Assembly (NCBI GenBank): GCA_050299335.1
Contig: JBNKVT010000031.1
Span: 1 to 64,000 of the forward strand
DNA length: 64,000 bases
Origin: JBNKVT01 sp050299335
Lineage (GTDB): Bacteria > Pseudomonadota > Alphaproteobacteria > Rhodobacterales > Rhodobacteraceae
Reading direction: 5' to 3'
Shown piece by piece: positions 27,655 to 36,489 of the stretch. Every line of letters begins with the position of its first letter. Position 1 is the stretch's first letter. A program made the translations under genes and the position numbers. Below the pieces are notes generated by a model, which was not told where the DNA came from, searched no databases, and saw only the letters and a program-made list of their open reading frames with translations.

Positions 27655-27902
27655 TGTTTCCCTCAATTCTGGTTTACTTAGGTGCACCTCTTTCCAGGAA
27701 CACCCGGATTGAGTACGGGTCTAATTGACAACATTGTATCTGCGGGTCAAGCGGATGGCCCGGAGCCACCAGTTAGCGCCCGTGATTGATGCACCTTGGC
27801 AACAGTCGCTGGCCGTAGCCGATTTCCGCAATCTACTTGAGGACTGCCCCCCTAGCCGCTAGACAGTCCCCCAGTCCAGATTTACCGCCGGAGCCGGTCG
27901 CA

Positions 27903-28361
27903 ATGTCCCGTGTCAGATTTCCCGCCCTGATCGCCCTCGCTTCGGTGGCCCTGTCAGCCTGCAGTCAGGACAGCGACTACGCCAACCAGCCGCCGCCCGA
28001 GGAAGAGCGCGAGACGATCTGGGATCTGTTCTCGTCCAATGACGACCCCGACCGCACCGTCAACGTCAACCGCTATCTCTGGAACGCCTCGCTCGAGGTG
28101 CTCTCCTTCCTGCCCATCCAGTCGATCGACCCGTTTTCCGGTGTGATTTCAACGGATTGGGGCCGGGTTCAGGGGGCTTCGTCCCCCTATCGCGCCACGG
28201 TCTACGTGAACTCCGCCGCCCTCGATGCGTCCTCGCTGAAAGTGGCGGTGTTCCGGCAGGCAGGCGGGCGGTCGGTGCCGGTCTCGGACGAGGTGGCGGA
28301 CCGGATCGAGGATTCGATTCTGACCCGCGCGCGCCAGATCTGGATCGAGGAACGCGAGTAG
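27903..28361 (+). CDS. DUF3576 lipoprotein
   Basis: A 152-residue envelope lipoprotein. The N-terminus FPALIALASVALSAC ends in a lipobox (LSAC), so the cysteine at about residue 20 should be lipidated. The mature domain contains ETIWDLFSSNDDPDRTVNVNRYLWNASLEVLSFLPI and a DPFSGVISTDW motif characteristic of the DUF3576 family in alphaproteobacteria, function unknown. I start it at the ATG at 27903; the longer open frame to 27837 would bury the signal sequence. It lies 78 bases upstream of leuS on the same strand, and leuS is followed by another envelope lipoprotein gene, lptE. Confidence 0.9.
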   Translation: MSRVRFPALIALASVALSACSQDSDYANQPPPEEERETIWDLFSSNDDPDRTVNVNRYLWNASLEVLSFLPIQSIDPFSGVISTDWGRVQGASSPYRATVYVNSAALDASSLKVAVFRQAGGRSVPVSDEVADRIEDSILTRARQIWIEERE

Positions 28362-28439
28362 CCCGGACTGGGGCTTTCGGGAACAGCCTTCCCGGTGGTC
28401 AGGTACAAGATGGAAACCGGATTTCAGGAACGCCGAGAC

Positions 28440-31025
28440 ATGTCGAGATACAACGCCCGGGTGGTCGAACCGAAATGGCAGAAGGCCTGGGACGAGGTCG
28501 GAATCTTCCGCACGACCCGCGATGTTTCACGACCGAAATATTATGTGTTGGAAATGTTCCCCTATCCGTCGGGGCGCATCCATATCGGGCATACCAGAAA
28601 CTACACGATGGGCGACGTCGTGGCGCGCTACAAGACCGCCTCGGGCTTCAACGTTCTCCACCCGATGGGCTTCGACGCCTTCGGTCTGCCGGCCGAGAAC
28701 GCCGCCATGGAAAAGGGCATCCATCCCGGCACCTGGACCTACCAGAACATCGCCGACATGCGCGAACAGCTGGCGCCGCTTGGCTACACCCATGACTGGA
28801 GCCGGTCCTTCGCCACCTGCGACCCCGAATATTACGGCCAGCAGCAGGCCCTGTTCCTCGATTTCCTCGAAGCCGGTCTGGTCTACCGCAAGAACGCCGT
28901 CGTGAACTGGGACCCGGTCGACATGACCGTCCTTGCCAACGAGCAGGTGGTGGACGGCAAGGGCTGGCGCTCCGGCGTGCCGGTGGAGCGGCGCGAGCTG
29001 ACCCAGTGGTTCTTCCGCATCTCGGACTATTCCGAGGAACTGCTCGACGCGCTCGACGGTCTCAAGGACTGGCCCGAGAAGGTCCGCACCATGCAGGCCA
29101 ACTGGATCGGCAAGTCCCGCGGCCTGCAATTCGCCTTCGACCTCAAGGGCGGGCCCGAGGGCCATGACAAGCTGGAAGTCTACACCACCCGCCCCGACAC
29201 CTTGATGGGGGCCAGCTTCGCCGCCATATCGCCCGACCACCCGCTGGCCAAGGCGCTGGAGGCCGACAACCCCGACCTCGCCGCCTTCAACGCCGAATGC
29301 CGCGCCATCGGCACCTCCGAGGAAGCGCTGGAAAAGGCCGAGAAACGCGGCTTCGACACCGGGCTCACCGTTGTCCACCCGCTCGACCCCAATTGGGAAC
29401 TCCCGGTCTGGGTGGCGAATTTCATCCTGATGGATTACGGCACCGGTGCGATCTTCGGCTGCCCGGCCCACGACCAGCGCGACCTCGACTTCGTTCGCAA
29501 ATACGGCCTGCCCGTCCTCGACGTCTATATGCCAATGGACGGCGGCACCCCGGTCGAGAACGAGGCCTTCGTCCCGCCCAAGACCGAACCCGTCCGCTAT
29601 ATCCGCAATTTCGCCGGCGACGAAATTCAAAACGGCGAGGCCGCCATCGACGCCGCCATCGCTCATGCCGAGACCAACGGCTACGGGCAGGGCGTCACCA
29701 AATATCGCCTGCGCGATTGGGGCCTGTCGCGCCAGCGCTTCTGGGGCTGCCCGATCCCGGTTGTCCATTGCGACAGCTGTGGCGTGGTCCCGGAGAAAAA
29801 GGAAAACCTCCCCATCCGCCTGCCGGAGGACCCCAGTTTCGACCGCCCCGGCAATCCCCTCGACTGGCACCCGACCTGGCGCGACACGCCCTGCCCAAAA
29901 TGCGGGAAGCCAGCGAAGCGCGAGACCGACACGATGGACACGTTCGTCGATTCGTCCTGGTACTTCGCCCGCTTCACCAGCCCCCGCGCGACGACCCCGA
30001 CCGATCCGGAGGACGTCGCCTACTGGATGAATGTCGACCAGTATATCGGCGGCATCGAACACGCGATCCTGCACCTGCTCTATTCCCGCTTCTTCGCCCG
30101 CGCCATGCACAAGACCGGCCACCTGCCCGCCTCCGCCATCGAGCCCTTCGATGCGCTGTTCACCCAAGGCATGGTCGTCCACGAGACCTACTCGATCCCA
30201 GCCCCCGACGCCGAGGGACCGAAAACCTGGTACCTCCCCGAGGAGGTCACCCGCACCGAAACCGGCGCCACCCTCAAGGACGGCACCCCGGTCCATGTCG
30301 GCCCGCTTCTGAAGATGTCGAAGTCCAAGAAGAACGTCGTCGACCCCGAGGACATCATCGACCTTTACGGGGCCGACACCGCCCGCTGGTTCGTCATGTC
30401 CGACAGCCCGCCCGAGCGCGACGTCGAATGGACCGCATCCGGAGCCGAGGCCGCCTGGAAGCACCTGCAGCGCGTCTGGCGGCTGGCTGACGAAGTCCGG
30501 CAGCGCGGTGACGAGGTGACGGGTTCACCCGTCGCCGAGGAGACGCTTGCCCTCTTGAAGGTGACGCACCGCACGATCCGCGACGTCACCGAGGCCATCG
30601 AGACCTTCGCCTTCAACAAGGCCGTCGCCAAGCTCTACGAACTTACCAACGCCGTCGCCAAAACCAAGGCAGGCCCCGAAACCGACCCGGCCCGTCGCGA
30701 CGCGATGCGGATCATGGCCCAGCTCATGCAGCCGATGACCCCGCATCTGGCCGAAGAGGTCTGGGAGGCGCTCGGCGGCGAGGGTCTCGTCTCGACCGCG
30801 CCCTGGCCGAAGCCCGACCCGGCCTATCTCATCGAAGACAGCGTCACCCTGCCGATCCAGATCAACGGCAAGCGTCGGGCGGAAATTTCGGTGCCGAAGG
30901 ACGCGCCGAAAGACGAGGTCGAGAAGGCCGCCCTCGCGCATGAGGCCGTCCAGAAGGCCCTCGAAGGCGGCGCGCCGAAGAAACTGATCGTCGTGCCGAA
31001 CCGGATCGTGAATGTCGTGGTCTGA
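28440..31025 (+). CDS. leuS: Leucyl-tRNA synthetase
   Basis: Class I synthetase of 861 residues that charges tRNA-Leu. Landmarks are the HIGH-type motif HIGHTRNY near residue 48, the CP1 editing domain with TTRPDTLMGASF, the zinc-finger-like CDSCGVVPEKKE, FVDSSWYFARF, and the KMSKS motif KMSKSKKNV. The C-terminal anticodon and tail domains end in IVNVVV. The ATG at 28440 matches the usual start MSRYN; an upstream ATG at 28410 is in frame but adds residues without family similarity. Its last 14 bases overlap lptE. Codon choice is strongly C-ending. Confidence 0.97.
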   Translation: MSRYNARVVEPKWQKAWDEVGIFRTTRDVSRPKYYVLEMFPYPSGRIHIGHTRNYTMGDVVARYKTASGFNVLHPMGFDAFGLPAENAAMEKGIHPGTWTYQNIADMREQLAPLGYTHDWSRSFATCDPEYYGQQQALFLDFLEAGLVYRKNAVVNWDPVDMTVLANEQVVDGKGWRSGVPVERRELTQWFFRISDYSEELLDALDGLKDWPEKVRTMQANWIGKSRGLQFAFDLKGGPEGHDKLEVYTTRPDTLMGASFAAISPDHPLAKALEADNPDLAAFNAECRAIGTSEEALEKAEKRGFDTGLTVVHPLDPNWELPVWVANFILMDYGTGAIFGCPAHDQRDLDFVRKYGLPVLDVYMPMDGGTPVENEAFVPPKTEPVRYIRNFAGDEIQNGEAAIDAAIAHAETNGYGQGVTKYRLRDWGLSRQRFWGCPIPVVHCDSCGVVPEKKENLPIRLPEDPSFDRPGNPLDWHPTWRDTPCPKCGKPAKRETDTMDTFVDSSWYFARFTSPRATTPTDPEDVAYWMNVDQYIGGIEHAILHLLYSRFFARAMHKTGHLPASAIEPFDALFTQGMVVHETYSIPAPDAEGPKTWYLPEEVTRTETGATLKDGTPVHVGPLLKMSKSKKNVVDPEDIIDLYGADTARWFVMSDSPPERDVEWTASGAEAAWKHLQRVWRLADEVRQRGDEVTGSPVAEETLALLKVTHRTIRDVTEAIETFAFNKAVAKLYELTNAVAKTKAGPETDPARRDAMRIMAQLMQPMTPHLAEEVWEALGGEGLVSTAPWPKPDPAYLIEDSVTLPIQINGKRRAEISVPKDAPKDEVEKAALAHEAVQKALEGGAPKKLIVVPNRIVNVVV

Positions 31026-31500
31026 CCGCCGCACCCTTCTGGCCGCCCTCGGCCTGATGCCGCTGGCCGCCTGCGGCTTCACCCCGCTCTATGGCGAGAG
31101 CACGGCGGCCTCCGAGCTCGCGGGCCGCGTCCGCCTCGATATCGCGGCCTCGCGCATGAGCTTCTTTTTCCGCGAGCAGTTCGAGCTGCGCCTCGGCAAG
31201 CCCGAGGCCGGGGATTACAGTCTGGCCGTCGATCTCGACACCGTCCCGTCGAGCCAGGTCATCCAGCCCGACCGCTCGATCCTGCGCTACACCCTGCGCG
31301 GCGAGGCCGCCTACCAGTTGACCCGCGGCGAGACGGTGATCCTGAAAGACACTGTCCGATCCGTCACCGCCTATAACGCCACCGCCTCGCCCTTCGCGAC
31401 CCAGGCCGCTGCCCGCGATGGCGAACGTCGGTTGGCCATCGCGCTGGCAGACCAGATCGTCACCCGCCTTGCCGCCACCTCCGGGGACTGGCTGACGTGA
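31012..31500 (+). CDS. lptE: LPS assembly lipoprotein LptE
   Basis: A 162-residue lipoprotein with signal sequence RRTLLAALGLMPLAAC and acylated cysteine at about residue 21, followed by GFTPLYG, the typical LptE opening. LptE plugs the LptD barrel and is needed to deliver lipopolysaccharide to the outer leaflet. The rest is a small alpha/beta domain with AYQLTRGETVILKDTVRSVTAYNATASPFA, matching the family pattern. It overlaps leuS by 14 bases and holA by 4, so leuS-lptE-holA is one coupled operon, the order seen across alphaproteobacteria. Confidence 0.93.
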   Translation: MSWSDRRTLLAALGLMPLAACGFTPLYGESTAASELAGRVRLDIAASRMSFFFREQFELRLGKPEAGDYSLAVDLDTVPSSQVIQPDRSILRYTLRGEAAYQLTRGETVILKDTVRSVTAYNATASPFATQAAARDGERRLAIALADQIVTRLAATSGDWLT

Positions 31501-32519
31501 AACTCTCCGCCCGCGATGCCGCCGGTTTCTTTGCCCGCCCCGACACGTCGCTGGCGGCGGTGCTGATCTACGGGCCGGATGCGATGCGGGTGGCGCTGAA
31601 GCGGCAGGATCTGGTCGCGGCGTTGGTCGGGCCTCAGGGAGAGGAAGAGATGCGGTTGACGCGAATGCAAGGCTCGGAACTGAGGTCCGAGCCGGTGCGG
31701 CTCAACGACGCGATCAAGGCGCAGGGGTTCTTTCCCGGCCAACGGGTGGCGCTGGTGGACGAGGCCTCGGATACGGTCGCCAAGGTCGTCGGCGCGGCGC
31801 TGGAGGACTGGCGCGAGGGTGATGCGATGATCGTGGTCACCGCCGGGTCACTGAAGGCGACTTCGCCGCTTCGAAAGCTGATCGAGAAGCACCCCAAGGC
31901 CGCCGCCATCGCCATCTATGACGACCCACCCAGCCGGGCCGAGATCGAGGCGGAGCTGGCCCGGGCCGGGCTGAAGGATATCGGCGAGGCGGCGATGGGG
32001 GCGCTCAGCGGGCTAGCGCGCAGCCTTGATCCGGGGGATTTCCGGCAGGTACTGGAAAAGGTGGCGCTCTACAAGCTGGGCGATCCGGCGCCCCTGACGG
32101 TCGCGGAGGTCGAGCTGTGCGCCCCGGCGACCATCGAGGCGGGGATGGACGAGGCAGTGCATCTGGTCGCTGAAGGACAGCTTCCCGCGCTGGCGCCGCA
32201 GCTGCATCGGCTGGCCGATCAGGGGGTCACGCCGGTCTCGCTGTGCATCGCCGCGACGCGGCATTTCCGGACGCTTCATGCTGCTGCCGCCAACCCTCAG
32301 GGGCCGGAGGCGGGGCTGTCGCGGACGCGGCCGCCGGTCTTCGGGCCGCGGCGGGACCGGATGGCACGGCAGGCCCGGCATTGGGGGGTCAGGAAGCTGG
32401 AGACGGTGCTGGGGATCCTGACCGAGACCGATCTGGGGCTGCGGTCCTCAAGGCCTGTCCCTGCCGGGGCGATGCTCGAGCGGGCCCTGATCCGGATCGC
32501 GATGCTGCATGAGCGGTGA
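31497..32519 (+). CDS. holA: DNA polymerase III delta subunit
   Basis: The 340-residue protein is the clamp-loader subunit that opens the beta sliding clamp. It has the AAA+-like N-terminal domain (VLIYGPDAMRVALKRQDLV; MRLTRMQGSEL; FFPGQRVALVDEASD) and the C-terminal collar (GVTPVSLCIAATRHFRTLH and FGPRRDRMARQARHWG). The start is a GTG whose last two bases lie in the lptE stop (GTGA overlap). Codon choice flips abruptly at this junction: leuS and lptE prefer C-ending codons, holA prefers G-ending ones (GCG, CTG, CGG, GTG). Confidence 0.94.
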   Translation: MKLSARDAAGFFARPDTSLAAVLIYGPDAMRVALKRQDLVAALVGPQGEEEMRLTRMQGSELRSEPVRLNDAIKAQGFFPGQRVALVDEASDTVAKVVGAALEDWREGDAMIVVTAGSLKATSPLRKLIEKHPKAAAIAIYDDPPSRAEIEAELARAGLKDIGEAAMGALSGLARSLDPGDFRQVLEKVALYKLGDPAPLTVAEVELCAPATIEAGMDEAVHLVAEGQLPALAPQLHRLADQGVTPVSLCIAATRHFRTLHAAAANPQGPEAGLSRTRPPVFGPRRDRMARQARHWGVRKLETVLGILTETDLGLRSSRPVPAGAMLERALIRIAMLHER

Positions 32520-32524
32520 GGGGA

Positions 32525-32540
32525 TTTGCACGCGTGCAAA
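32525..32540. promoter_or_regulatory. Perfect 16-bp palindrome, possible operator
   Basis: TTTGCACGCGTGCAAA lies five bases after the holA stop and 142 bases before the DUF2314 gene. It contains the half-site TTGCAC twice. The same half-sites, oppositely arranged, recur at 34842-34855. It could be a repressor site for the DUF2314 gene or part of a weak terminator (five As follow). Confidence 0.35.
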
Positions 32541-32682
32541 AACGGAAATGAAATTGATTTTGTTGGTAAAAAAAGTTAACGATGCGTGTATTTCGCGCCG
32601 GAACGCCGGTATTCCGGCAGGGGCTGGAACCTCGCGCCCACCGCGTCGGTGCACGATGCGATTGATCGGACGGAGACCTTGA

Positions 32683-33198
32683 ATGCGCTATCTGTTCCTC
32701 GCCCTCGCTTTGGCCTTTGCACCGCTTTCCGTATTAGCGCAGTCGAAACCGGACCCGACCGTCACTTTCGATGCCCGGGACCCGCAGATGAGCGCGGCCA
32801 TCGCCGCGGCACGGCAGTCCCTGCCGCTGTTCCTGTCCAACACCGTCAATGACGAGGGCTATGGACCGGATGGCGGCTACCTGAAAGTGGCGTTTCGGGT
32901 CAAGGACCCGGATGTCGATCACGAGAATATCTGGGTCGGGCCGTTCCTTGCCCTCGACGAGGAGAATTTCGTCGCGCTCCTGGCCAATGAGCCCCGCTGG
33001 ATGCCGGGGCAACATGCCGGAGACCAGGTGCGCTTTACCTATGACATGATCGTCGACTGGAATCTCGACCGGGGCGACGGGCGATATTACGGCGACTACA
33101 CGACCCGGGTGGTCGCGACGCGGCTTTCCGAGGACGAGGCGGCGGCATTGCGGGAGCGCTTTATCGATCCGCCGGTGCCCGCCGATTGGGAGGAGTAG
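32683..33198 (+). CDS. DUF2314 secreted protein
   Basis: A 171-residue protein with a clear signal peptide (RYLFLALALAFAPLSVLA, then QS) and a DUF2314 (YegJ-like) domain: AIAAARQSLPLFLSN near residues 38-52, YLKVAFRVKD, ENIWVGPF, and VRFTYDMIVDWNLDRGDGRYYGDYTTRV. Family members are small exported or immunity-like proteins of unknown role. ATG 32683 has CGGAGA seven bases upstream. Its stop codon falls within the first of two direct repeats that separate it from hslU. Confidence 0.85.
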   Translation: MRYLFLALALAFAPLSVLAQSKPDPTVTFDARDPQMSAAIAAARQSLPLFLSNTVNDEGYGPDGGYLKVAFRVKDPDVDHENIWVGPFLALDEENFVALLANEPRWMPGQHAGDQVRFTYDMIVDWNLDRGDGRYYGDYTTRVVATRLSEDEAAALRERFIDPPVPADWEE

Positions 33199-33276
33199 CC
33201 AAGGCCCGGAAGGGTTGCGTCACGCCCTGCCGGCCTTCACAAGGGAGGTGCGTGAAATCACGCACCCTACGGGTTT
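33192..33276 (+). repeat. REP-like direct repeat, unit 1
   Basis: An 85-base unit whose 3' part is the palindrome GGTGCGTGAAATCACGCACC at 33247-33266. It includes the stop codon of the DUF2314 gene. It aligns base for base with unit 2 (33315-33401), for example GCCCTGCCGGCCT in both. Confidence 0.8.
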
Positions 33277-33314
33277 GCTGCGGTGGTATTCCTGAGCGAC
33301 AGCGTGTTCGGACA

Positions 33315-33401
33315 GGAATGGCCAAAGCCCTGAAAGGTTGCGGCGCGCCCTGCCGGCCTCCACAAGGGCAGGTGCGTGAGATCACGCACCTTAAGGGTTT
33401 G
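33315..33401 (+). repeat. REP-like direct repeat, unit 2
   Basis: Second copy with palindrome GGTGCGTGAGATCACGCACC at 33371-33390; the stem is unchanged and only the loop differs from unit 1. The two units plus a 38-base spacer fill the 308-base gap before hslU. Confidence 0.8.
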
Positions 33402-33506
33402 TGATCCGGGCCGTGTCGCCTGACATCCGGCATCCGGGGTTGTGTCCGCTTGCATTCCCTGAGATGCAGCCCCAACTGGATGTGCAGACCAACAGATGGA
33501 CCCTCA

Positions 33507-34817
33507 ATGACCGACCTGACACCGCGCGAGATCGTCTCGGAGCTGGACCGCTTCATCATCGGACAGAAGGACGCCAAACGGGCGGTGGCGGTGGCGCTCA
33601 GGAACCGCTGGCGGCGCAAGCAGCTCGCCGACGATCTGCGCGAGGAAGTCTATCCCAAGAACATCCTGATGATCGGCCCCACCGGCGTCGGCAAAACCGA
33701 GATCAGCCGGCGGCTGGCAAAGCTGGCGAAGGCACCGTTCCTGAAGGTGGAGGCGACCAAGTTCACCGAGGTCGGCTATGTCGGTCGGGACGTGGAGCAG
33801 ATCGTGCGCGATCTGGTGGACAGTGCCATCGTCATGGTCCGTGACCGGCTGCGCGAGGAGGTCAAGGCCAGGGCTCATGATCGGGCCGAGGAGCGGGTGA
33901 TCGAAGCGCTGGCGGGGGAAAATGCCCGCGAGCAGACCCGCGAGATGTTCCGCAAGAAGCTGCGCGACGGGTTGTTGGACGACAAGGAGATCGAGCTGGA
34001 TATCGCCGAGGCGCCATCCAATCCGATGCAGATGTTCGAAATCCCGGGCCAGCCGGGGGCGAACATGGGCATGATGAATCTCGGGGACATGTTCGGCAAG
34101 GCCTTTGGCAACCAGACCGTGCGCCGCAAGATGAAAGTGGCGGAAAGCTACGAGGTGCTGCTGACCGAGGAGGCCGACAAGCTGGTGGACCCCGAAACGG
34201 TGACCCGCGAGGCGATCAAGGCGGTGGAAGAAAACGGCATCGTCTTCCTCGACGAGATCGACAAGGTCTGTGCCCGCGCCGATGCCCGTGGGGCCGATGT
34301 CAGCCGCGAGGGCGTGCAGCGTGACCTGCTGCCGCTGATCGAGGGCACGACGGTGTCGACCAAGCACGGACCGGTGAAGACCGATCATATCCTGTTCATC
34401 GCCTCGGGCGCGTTTCATATCGCCAAGCCCTCGGACCTTCTGCCCGAACTGCAGGGACGGCTGCCGATCCGGGTGGAGCTCCGGGCCCTGACCGAGGAGG
34501 ATTTCGTCCGCATCCTGACCGAGACCGACAATGCGCTGACAAGGCAGTATACCGCGCTGATGGCGACCGAGGCGGTCGAGGTGAGTTTCACCGAGGATGG
34601 GATCGCCGCCCTGGCGCGGGTGGCGGCAGAGGTGAACCAGGCGGTGGAGAATATCGGCGCGCGGCGGCTCTACACGGTGATGGAACGGGTCTTCGAGGAA
34701 CTGAGTTTTGCCGCGCCGGATATGGGCGGGCAGGCGGTGTGCGTCGATGCACCTTTCGTTGAAAAGCATCTCGGGGAACTCGCCAAATCGGCGGATGTCT
34801 CGCGCTATGTGCTGTAA
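33507..34817 (+). CDS. hslU: ATP-dependent protease ATPase subunit HslU
   Basis: A 436-residue AAA+ unfoldase that feeds substrates to the HslV peptidase. Visible are REIVSELDRFIIGQ, Walker A GPTGVGKTE, the pore motif GYVGRD, the intermediate I-domain (about 110-240), Walker B IVFLDEIDK, sensor/arginine region LPELQGRLPIRVEL, and the C-terminal ADVSRYVL that docks into HslV. The start at 33507 matches the family although no good ribosome site precedes it. hslV is normally the immediate neighbour, but it is not in this gap nor anywhere else in the window. Confidence 0.96.
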   Translation: MTDLTPREIVSELDRFIIGQKDAKRAVAVALRNRWRRKQLADDLREEVYPKNILMIGPTGVGKTEISRRLAKLAKAPFLKVEATKFTEVGYVGRDVEQIVRDLVDSAIVMVRDRLREEVKARAHDRAEERVIEALAGENAREQTREMFRKKLRDGLLDDKEIELDIAEAPSNPMQMFEIPGQPGANMGMMNLGDMFGKAFGNQTVRRKMKVAESYEVLLTEEADKLVDPETVTREAIKAVEENGIVFLDEIDKVCARADARGADVSREGVQRDLLPLIEGTTVSTKHGPVKTDHILFIASGAFHIAKPSDLLPELQGRLPIRVELRALTEEDFVRILTETDNALTRQYTALMATEAVEVSFTEDGIAALARVAAEVNQAVENIGARRLYTVMERVFEELSFAAPDMGGQAVCVDAPFVEKHLGELAKSADVSRYVL

Positions 34818-34818
34818 G

Positions 34819-34855
34819 CCCCGGAAATTTCCGGGGAAAATGGTGCAAAATTGCA
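34819..34855. promoter_or_regulatory. Two dyads between hslU and the DUF2125 gene
   Basis: CCCCGGAAATTTCCGGGG at 34819-34836 is a perfect 18-bp palindrome just after the hslU stop. Six bases later GTGCAAAATTGCAC (34842-34855) is a second dyad with half-sites GTGCAA/TTGCAC, the same hexamers as at 32525-32540. The first may act as a terminator on either strand and the second as a protein site; neither role is shown. Confidence 0.35.
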
Positions 34856-34932
34856 CAGATGTAGGGTAAGCAAGGGGTGATACCCGTGCTATGAGATTCG
34901 CTCCCCCACGTCCCTAACCATTCGGTGATTAC

Positions 34933-36411
34933 ATGAAAAACCTGGCTCTTCCCACCGCTCTTGTCATCAGTTTCGCAGGGATTCCCGGCGCTTATGCGCA
35001 GGACAATCTTGAAGAGGCGCTGCAAGGCAATATCGATCGTCTGGCCGAAGAAGGCGGCGAGATCACTTATTCCTCGTCCTCGGTCGGGTCCGGCGGGGCA
35101 GTGACCTACAATGATTTCGTGCTGCTGGGCGAGGACGACGTGCGGATTTCCTCGGACTGGGTGACGATCACGCCGGTCGAGGGCAAGCCTGGCTCGGTGA
35201 CAGTGACGACGGCACCGGTGATCTCCTTTGCGGTGACCGACGGTGCACCGGAAATGCATTACGAGATGGAGATCATCCATGACAATTTCAGCTTCGAGAC
35301 CAATCTGCTCTTGATGACGGTTCAGGCGAAGCCGGAATTTTCCATGACCGCCGACAGCCTGCAGTTCAAGGGGCTGACCGAGGGGCATCCGGTGGTGAAG
35401 GATCTCGATATCACCCAGACCGGCTTCGCCATGTCCTTTGCGCTCGACGATGAGGCCGGGACCATCGATGGCGGCTGGAAGGCCGACACGCTCAACGGCG
35501 GCTACAGGTTTGAGCCGGAGCCGGGCAACCTGCAGGCGGCCTCGATGGACACCGAAGGGTTCGAGGTCAGTTTTGATGTCAGCGGCTTCGCGCCATATCT
35601 GGAATTCGACGAATGGCTGAACAGTGGCGGCGAGTTCCATGCCGGTTTTACCTCGGGGGCCTCGACCAGCGACACCACGATAACGTCGCCGGAATTCTCG
35701 ATGCAGATGGCCGGGACCAGCGGGCCGGGCGAGGGTTCGATTTCGGTTGAGGGTGGCGATTTTTCCTATCGGGTGACCTCGGAAGGCATATCCTATCAGG
35801 TGACGCCGCTGTCGGATGCCCTGCCGATCCCTCCCTTCGATGTGGCGCTGGCCTCGGCGGAGATGGTGATCGAGATGCCGCTCCTGGCCTCGGATGCGGC
35901 GCGCAAGATGAATTTCGTGATCGATTTCGAGGATCTGGCCATTGGCGAGGGCTTGTGGATGCTGCTCGATCCGGGCCAGGGCATCCCGCGCGATCCGGTG
36001 AACCTCGAAGTGCGGCTGAATGCGGATCTGACCTTGAACCAGTCGGTGGTCGAGCTGGCCGATCAGGGGCCGCAGGGCAATCCCTTTGCCGCGGCGACTT
36101 TCGAAAAGGTGACGGTAACGGCGGTGAACGCCAATATCGGCGGCGCCTCGGTGCAGGCGAGCGGCGATCTGGATGTCAACAACCAGGGCCCGATCCCGCA
36201 GCCGCTGGGGGCCATCGATGTCGAGGTGAACGGCGCGCAGACACTCAGCCAGAAGCTGGTCGATCTCGGTCTTGTCGATCAGATGCAGGCCGGGATGGTC
36301 ATGGGCATGATGATGGCCTTCGGGGTGCCTGGCGACCAGCCGGACCAGTTCCTCTCGAAGATCGAATTCAAGCCCGAAGGCATCTTCGCCAACGGCCAGC
36401 CCCTGCAGTAG
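34933..36411 (+). CDS. DUF2125 exported protein
   Basis: A 492-residue exported protein with signal peptide (LALPTALVISFAGIPGAYA, then QD) and a long all-beta domain. Segments such as GGAVTYNDFVLLGEDDVRISSDWVTITP, FEVSFDVSGFAPYLEFDEW and VVELADQGPQGNPFAAATFEKVTV alternate strands and turns as in the DUF2125 family, found mainly in alphaproteobacteria and possibly distantly like AsmA/TamB-type lipid-handling folds (inference). No enzyme motif is visible. The ATG at 34933 lacks a clear ribosome site. It appears to be a single-gene unit; inverted repeats follow at 36424-36489. Confidence 0.82.
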   Translation: MKNLALPTALVISFAGIPGAYAQDNLEEALQGNIDRLAEEGGEITYSSSSVGSGGAVTYNDFVLLGEDDVRISSDWVTITPVEGKPGSVTVTTAPVISFAVTDGAPEMHYEMEIIHDNFSFETNLLLMTVQAKPEFSMTADSLQFKGLTEGHPVVKDLDITQTGFAMSFALDDEAGTIDGGWKADTLNGGYRFEPEPGNLQAASMDTEGFEVSFDVSGFAPYLEFDEWLNSGGEFHAGFTSGASTSDTTITSPEFSMQMAGTSGPGEGSISVEGGDFSYRVTSEGISYQVTPLSDALPIPPFDVALASAEMVIEMPLLASDAARKMNFVIDFEDLAIGEGLWMLLDPGQGIPRDPVNLEVRLNADLTLNQSVVELADQGPQGNPFAAATFEKVTVTAVNANIGGASVQASGDLDVNNQGPIPQPLGAIDVEVNGAQTLSQKLVDLGLVDQMQAGMVMGMMMAFGVPGDQPDQFLSKIEFKPEGIFANGQPLQ

Positions 36412-36459
36412 GCCTTTGGTCGCGTGGGGGATCCCCGCGGCCCTTCCGTCTCTGGACAA

Positions 36460-36489
36460 ATGCCGCCGGAAGGATCATTCCGGCGGCAT
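36460..36489 (+). promoter_or_regulatory. Hairpin covering the start codon of the MFS gene
   Basis: ATGCCGCCGGAA (36460-36471) pairs perfectly with TTCCGGCGGCAT (36478-36489), loop GGATCA. The right arm includes the first two bases of the MFS start codon at 36488, so folding in mRNA would block initiation. It may also serve as terminator of the upstream gene. Confidence 0.55.

Noticed and set aside
33186..33404. 72-residue plus-strand frame with an internal protein repeat
   Set aside because: The protein repeat is just the translation of the two REP-like DNA units.
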